The notes beneath the pieces were generated by a model. The model did not search any database, was not told where the DNA came from, and saw only the letters and a program-made list of their open reading frames with translations. 64,000 nucleotides of DNA from NCBI GenBank assembly GCA_002426195.1, contig DIOT01000047.1, positions 290,303 to 354,302 of the forward strand. Direction: 5' to 3'. Origin of the DNA: Bacteroidales bacterium UBA5507 (GTDB lineage: Bacteria; Bacteroidota; Bacteroidia; Bacteroidales; Lentimicrobiaceae). Positions 60,408 through 64,000 of this stretch are shown one piece after another; position 1 is the stretch's first letter, and each line of letters begins with the position of its first letter. The position numbers were made by a program, and so were the translations under genes.

Positions 60408-60599
60408 TTATGCAAGTTTAACTTTTACAGCATTTAAGCCTTTTTTTCCTTCTTGTAATTCATAAGTCACAGAATCACCTTCGTTGATACGATCGATTAA
60501 ACCTGTTGCATGAACGAAATATTCCTTACCACTTTCGTCGTCAAGAATAAATCCGTAACCTTTTGATTCATTGAAGAACTTAACTTTTCCTGTTTTCAT
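60408..60599 (-). CDS. Cold-shock domain protein, copy 2
   Basis: The frame opens at a TTG (60605), but the ATG at 60599 (MKTGKVKFFNESKGYGF) matches copy 1 exactly and is the start, giving 63 residues. RNP1 KGYGFI and RNP2 YFVHAT are present. It differs from copy 1 at about 16 positions, mostly in the second half (for example ATGLIDRINEGDSVTY against ITNLIDQISEGDSVSY). It has a consensus -7 element upstream and a strong terminator downstream. Confidence 0.95.
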   Translation of the reverse strand: MKTGKVKFFNESKGYGFILDDESGKEYFVHATGLIDRINEGDSVTYELQEGKKGLNAVKVKLA

Positions 60600-60626
60600 A
60601 ATCAATTAAAAAATTAAAAATAAGCG

Positions 60627-60634
60627 CAAATATA
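60627..60634 (-). promoter_or_regulatory. Probable -7 element of csp copy 2
   Basis: TATATTTG (then C) on the minus strand matches TAnnTTTG exactly and lies 27 nt before the ATG at 60599. Confidence 0.5.
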
Positions 60635-60687
60635 ATTACTTTATCTTGATAACAGTCGATATCATCAAAAGTTTTCTAAAAATATTT

Positions 60688-63318
60688 TCATTTCAAAGAG
60701 TCTATCTGTTGTTTTAGTATAGCTATTTTTGATTCAGCGTCTGCTTTCTTCTTCTGCTCTACCTCAATAACCTCAGGCTTTGCATTAGCCATAAACCTTT
60801 CATTACCAAGCTTTTTCATAACGGATGACAGAAATCCTTCAGTATATTCAAGCTCCGTTTTCAGCTTCTCCAGTTCAGCCAAATAGTCAATTTTTTCACC
60901 CAATGGAATGAAATATTCAATTGATTCTACGATGAAACCTGCCGAAGAGTTTGGTTTTTCCGTAACAAATTTCAAAGAATCAATATTACACAGCTTAATA
61001 ATCAAGCTGTCAAATGTATGAGATACTTTACCCTCAATATCTATAACATACAATTCAATTGCATCCTTCTGAGGAATTCCCTTTGATTTTCTAATGTTCC
61101 GTATTTCTTGAATAACCTGTGATGCTGATTTAAACTCATCAAGTATTCCTGTGTTTACATGTTCAATCTCAGGTAATAATGAAATCATAATACTCTCACC
61201 CTTATTTCTTTCATTAAGTCTTTGCCAAATTTCTTCTGTAATGAAAGGCATAAAGGGATGTAAAATCTTCATTAAACGGTCAAAAAATCCGGTAACCTGG
61301 TATATTGTTTCAGGATCAATTGGTTGTTGATAAGCCGGTTTAATCATTTCAAGATACCATGAGCAGAAATCATCCCAAATGAGTTTATAAGTGCTCATCA
61401 ACGCATCTGAGAGTTTATATCTTTCAAAATAGTCTTCAATTTCACTCAGTGACTCATTCAAACGAGACTCAAACCACTGGGTTGCTACAGATGCGTACTC
61501 AGGTTGAGTTAAAGAACTGTCAACAGTCCACCCCTTAACAAGTCGCAACGCATTCCATATTTTATTACTGAAGTTCCTACCCTGTTCACACAGACTTTCA
61601 TCAAATGGCAAGTCATTTCCGGCAGGAGAAGCAAGCAACATACCAACTCTAACACCATCTGCACCGTGCTTTGCAATCAGGTCAAGAGGATCAGGTGAAT
61701 TGCCCAACGACTTCGACATCTTCCTTCCAAGCTTATCTCTTACAATACCCGTTAAATAAACATTTTTAAACGGAATATCCTTTTGATATTCCAATCCGGC
61801 CATAATCATACGGGCAACCCAAAAGAACAAAATTTCGGGCGCTGTTATCAGGTCATTCGTCGGGTAATAATACTTTATATCGGGATTTTCAGGATTACGT
61901 ATGCCATCAAAAACAGATATAGGCCATAACCACGATGAAAACCAGGTATCAAGAACATCTTCATCCTGACGAAGGTCATCTGCCTTCAGCAATGAGTTAC
62001 CACTTAAAGCTCTGGCTTCCTCAACAGCCTTCTCAATTGACTTAGCGACCACAAACCTTCCATCGGGTAAATAATATGCCGGTATACGTTGTCCCCACCA
62101 TAATTGGCGGCTTATGCACCAGTCACGTACATTTTCCATCCAATGCCGGTATGTGTTCTTAAACTTTTCAGGATGGAATCTTATAGTATCATCCATAACC
62201 ACTTCCAATGCCTTAGGTGCCATCTGATCCATTTTCATGAACCATTGCATAGAAAGTTTAGGCTCAATCACCTCATCTGTCCTCTCTGACCTGCCTACAT
62301 TATTAACATAATCCTCAACCTTAACTACATAACCTCCTGTCTCTAAATCCTTCATTATCAATTTACGGACATCGAAACGATCCTTACCAATATACAACTG
62401 AGCTTTCTCACTCATTGTGCCGTTATCGTTAAAGATGTCTATTGATTCAAGATTGTGCTTTATGCCAATATTATAATCGTTAATATCATGTGCAGGAGTT
62501 ATCTTAAGACAGCCTGTCCCAAATTCCCTGTCAACATACTCATCCTCAATAAGAGGAATAGATCTGTTAATTAAAGGCACCAGAACTCTCTTTCCTTTCA
62601 GGTTATGGTATCTTGCATCTTCAGGATGGAAACAAACAGCAGTATCACCGAGAATAGTTTCAGGGCGGGTTGTTGCAATAGTAACCCATTTATCATGTTC
62701 ACCTTCTACCGGATAACGTAAATAATAAAGTTTTGAATTTTCTTCTTTATAAATAACCTCTTCGTCCGACAAAGCCGTGAGAGCTTTAGGATCCCAGTTT
62801 ACCATTCTGACACCTCTGTATATCAGACCTTTCTTATAAAGGTCAATAAAAACGTCGATAACAGATTCATACATAGCGGGGTCCATGGTAAATTTAGTAC
62901 GGTCCCAATCGCATGAAGCACCAAGCTTTTTAAGTTGCTCCAGAATAATACCACCATGTTTTTCCTTCCACTCCCATGCATGTTTCAAAAACTCCTCTCT
63001 GGTTAAAGAAGTCTTTTCAATACCTTGCTCCTTAAGTTTGCCAACTACCTTAGCTTCAGTTGCAATAGAAGCATGATCAGTACCCGGTAACCAACAAGCA
63101 TTTTTGCCCTGTATACGAGCACGACGCACAAGAACATCCTGGATTGTATTATTTAGCATGTGTCCCATATGCAATACACCTGTTACGTTTGGTGGAGGAA
63201 TTACAATTACATATGGTTCCCTTTCATCAGGAACAGAACGGAAAAAGCTATTTTCAAGCCAGTATGAGTACCACTTATCTTCAATGCCTCTTGGATCGTA
63301 TTTTGCAGGAATTTCCAT
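60688..63318 (-). CDS. valS: Valyl-tRNA synthetase
   Basis: This 876-residue class Ia synthetase has PPPNVTGVLHMGHMLNNTIQD (HIGH motif) near residue 38, an editing domain with TTRPETILGDTAV, and KMSKSLGNSPDPLDL (KMSKS motif) near residue 530. It ends in a C-terminal coiled-coil arm (about 800-876, LAELEKLKTELEYTEGFLSS). Length and order are normal. It charges tRNA-Val and edits misactivated threonine. It is an essential core gene in single copy here. Confidence 0.98.
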   Translation of the reverse strand: MEIPAKYDPRGIEDKWYSYWLENSFFRSVPDEREPYVIVIPPPNVTGVLHMGHMLNNTIQDVLVRRARIQGKNACWLPGTDHASIATEAKVVGKLKEQGIEKTSLTREEFLKHAWEWKEKHGGIILEQLKKLGASCDWDRTKFTMDPAMYESVIDVFIDLYKKGLIYRGVRMVNWDPKALTALSDEEVIYKEENSKLYYLRYPVEGEHDKWVTIATTRPETILGDTAVCFHPEDARYHNLKGKRVLVPLINRSIPLIEDEYVDREFGTGCLKITPAHDINDYNIGIKHNLESIDIFNDNGTMSEKAQLYIGKDRFDVRKLIMKDLETGGYVVKVEDYVNNVGRSERTDEVIEPKLSMQWFMKMDQMAPKALEVVMDDTIRFHPEKFKNTYRHWMENVRDWCISRQLWWGQRIPAYYLPDGRFVVAKSIEKAVEEARALSGNSLLKADDLRQDEDVLDTWFSSWLWPISVFDGIRNPENPDIKYYYPTNDLITAPEILFFWVARMIMAGLEYQKDIPFKNVYLTGIVRDKLGRKMSKSLGNSPDPLDLIAKHGADGVRVGMLLASPAGNDLPFDESLCEQGRNFSNKIWNALRLVKGWTVDSSLTQPEYASVATQWFESRLNESLSEIEDYFERYKLSDALMSTYKLIWDDFCSWYLEMIKPAYQQPIDPETIYQVTGFFDRLMKILHPFMPFITEEIWQRLNERNKGESIMISLLPEIEHVNTGILDEFKSASQVIQEIRNIRKSKGIPQKDAIELYVIDIEGKVSHTFDSLIIKLCNIDSLKFVTEKPNSSAGFIVESIEYFIPLGEKIDYLAELEKLKTELEYTEGFLSSVMKKLGNERFMANAKPEVIEVEQKKKADAESKIAILKQQIDSLK

Positions 63319-63340
63319 ATTATAAATTAAATTAAGAGGC

Positions 63341-63348
63341 CAAAATTA
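63341..63348 (-). promoter_or_regulatory. Probable -7 element of valS
   Basis: TAATTTTG on the minus strand is an exact match, 22 nt before the valS ATG. No TTG at -33. Confidence 0.45.
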
Positions 63349-63479
63349 GTAAAAACTCAGGCTCTAGCCCAGATTAAATTAGGAACTCAAAAAAAATAAG
63401 CAGACATCCTCAAACATTCAAACTTGTGCATTTGTTTCATTTACAACTACTTAGCTAAAACAACTCTAATAAATAAGAT

Positions 63480-63764
63480 ATGGAAACAATTGCAAAAGAA
63501 ATTAAATCTAAAATTAATAGAACTAATCCGGATAAAAATGAAGGATATGTTGCAAGCATGATAGAAGAGCAAACAGCCAGAATTCCCTCAGATGTGTACT
63601 TATGGGCAGCATTAGGAGCAATGGGAACTTCTCTCACATTACAATTATTAGGCAGGAATCACACTGCTTTGTTTATAGGACAATGGGCACCATCATTCCT
63701 GTTACTTGGCATATACAACAAGTTAGTAAAGCAATTAGGTCATGACTCCGCGGATCGGGAATAA
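63480..63764 (+). CDS. Small membrane protein, unknown
   Basis: The 94-residue protein has a basic N-terminal helix (about 1-38, KEIKSKINRTNPDKNEGYVASMIEE). Two short hydrophobic segments follow (about 41-58, LWAALGAMGTSLTLQLLG, and 64-80, LFIGQWAPSFLLLGIYN), then a charged tail. No family recognised. It is divergent from valS and followed by a strong terminator, so it is a single-gene unit. Confidence 0.75.
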   Translation: METIAKEIKSKINRTNPDKNEGYVASMIEEQTARIPSDVYLWAALGAMGTSLTLQLLGRNHTALFIGQWAPSFLLLGIYNKLVKQLGHDSADRE

Positions 63765-63793
63765 ACTATCTTCTTGTTCCCGGTTCTTTGTAA

Positions 63794-63834
63794 ACGACCC
63801 CGATTATCTAAAAAGATTTCGGGGTCGTGTTTTT
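63794..63834 (+). terminator. Strong intrinsic terminator
   Basis: ACGACCCCGA (63794-63803) pairs with TCGGGGTCGT (63819-63828), followed by GTTTTT. It ends the 63480 gene and also faces the 3' end of the minus-strand gene at 63837. Confidence 0.92.
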
Positions 63835-63836
63835 CA

Positions 63837-64000
63837 TTAATCTTGTTCTATCATATACTCATACCTGTAATCAGTTGCAGGATGGAACGTTTCTTTTATC
63901 GTTCTGGGGCTGATCCATCGTATCAGGTTAAACTCACCCCCGGCCTTATCATTGGTACCAGAAGCCCTCGAGCCACCAAATGGTTGCAGACCAACAATTG
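63837..64000 (-). CDS. pruA: Delta-1-pyrroline-5-carboxylate dehydrogenase, C-terminal 54 codons
   Basis: The minus-strand frame runs from the window edge to a TAA at 63837-63839 and is cut by the window. The visible part reads QPFGGSRASGTNDKAGGEFN, then LIRWISPRTIKETF and a short end MIEQD. QPFGGxRxSGTNDKAG and RWxSPRTIKE are the C-terminal signature of the 1-pyrroline-5-carboxylate (glutamate semialdehyde) dehydrogenase group of the ALDH family. The enzyme forms glutamate from proline breakdown using NAD+. It was missed by simple gene calling because its start is outside the window. Confidence 0.9.
   Translation of the reverse strand, partial: IVGLQPFGGSRASGTNDKAGGEFNLIRWISPRTIKETFHPATDYRYEYMIEQD

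Noticed and set aside
1..64000. CRISPR arrays, insertion sequences and integrated elements
   Set aside because: No regularly spaced direct repeats, transposase frames or attachment-site duplications were noticed, including at the tRNA-Ser 3' end.

Overview
The window is low-GC DNA that looks like the chromosome of an aerobic or facultatively aerobic member of the Bacteroidota. Four large exported proteins end in type IX secretion (T9SS, Por) sorting domains. There is a complete Bacteroidetes-type bat operon and an alternative complex III (ACIII) fused to a caa3 oxidase operon. DUF3078, DUF4159 and DUF4492 proteins are present, and several genes are preceded by the Bacteroidetes promoter consensus (TTG, about 20 nt, TAnnTTTG). 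I see no insertion sequence, prophage, integrase or CRISPR array, so this reads as host chromosome. A genus cannot be named from the sequence alone.

Layout. 1-12.2 kb: 5' part of an M23 peptidase, ung, a 42-residue lipoprotein missed by usual length cut-offs, an outer-membrane protein, a GT4-GH130 glycan gene pair, two T9SS cargo proteins and an exported C1B peptidase. 12.3-20.6 kb: moxR, DUF58, batA-batE and one extra gene (aerotolerance/VWA system). 20.6-23.8 kb: TonB_C repeat protein, DUF3078 protein, mscL, yaaA. 24-33.2 kb: a stress cassette. It holds an AraC-type regulator, a receiver-only response regulator, two related PAS histidine kinases at its two sides, an SDR enzyme, a YciE/DUF892 protein, a 41-residue peptide, a very acidic 95-residue protein, a YtxH/holin-X/membrane-protein trio, a BrkB/YihY protein and CsbD. 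A tRNA-Ser(CGA) with its own promoter and terminator follows.

33.6-46.9 kb: one tightly packed 12-gene respiratory operon, actABCDEF, sco, coxI-III-IV-II and ctaB. It encodes quinol oxidation by ACIII, electron transfer through c hemes to a caa3 oxidase of the A2 (YSHP) type, and two assembly factors. ActA carries seven CXXCH motifs where the described subunit has five. 47-51.5 kb: a T9SS propeller protein, a small exported protein, a K+/H+ antiporter and an HMA-domain lipoprotein. 51.5-54.7 kb: a cytochrome bd operon on the minus strand, DUF4492-cydA-cydB, followed by an unannotated 40-residue single-span protein in the position of CydX. So low- and high-oxygen terminal oxidases lie within about 5 kb of each other.

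54.8-64 kb: a 1217-residue T9SS protein with sortilin-like propeller and PKD domains, rsmE, a DUF4159 protein, two near-identical cold-shock genes with look-alike terminators, valS, a small membrane protein, and the 3' end of a P5C dehydrogenase gene (pruA). The best candidates for under-described biology are the stress cassette, the small proteins flanking cydAB, the seven-heme ActA and the GT4-GH130 pair. Function assignments rest on motifs recognised by eye; no database search was run.
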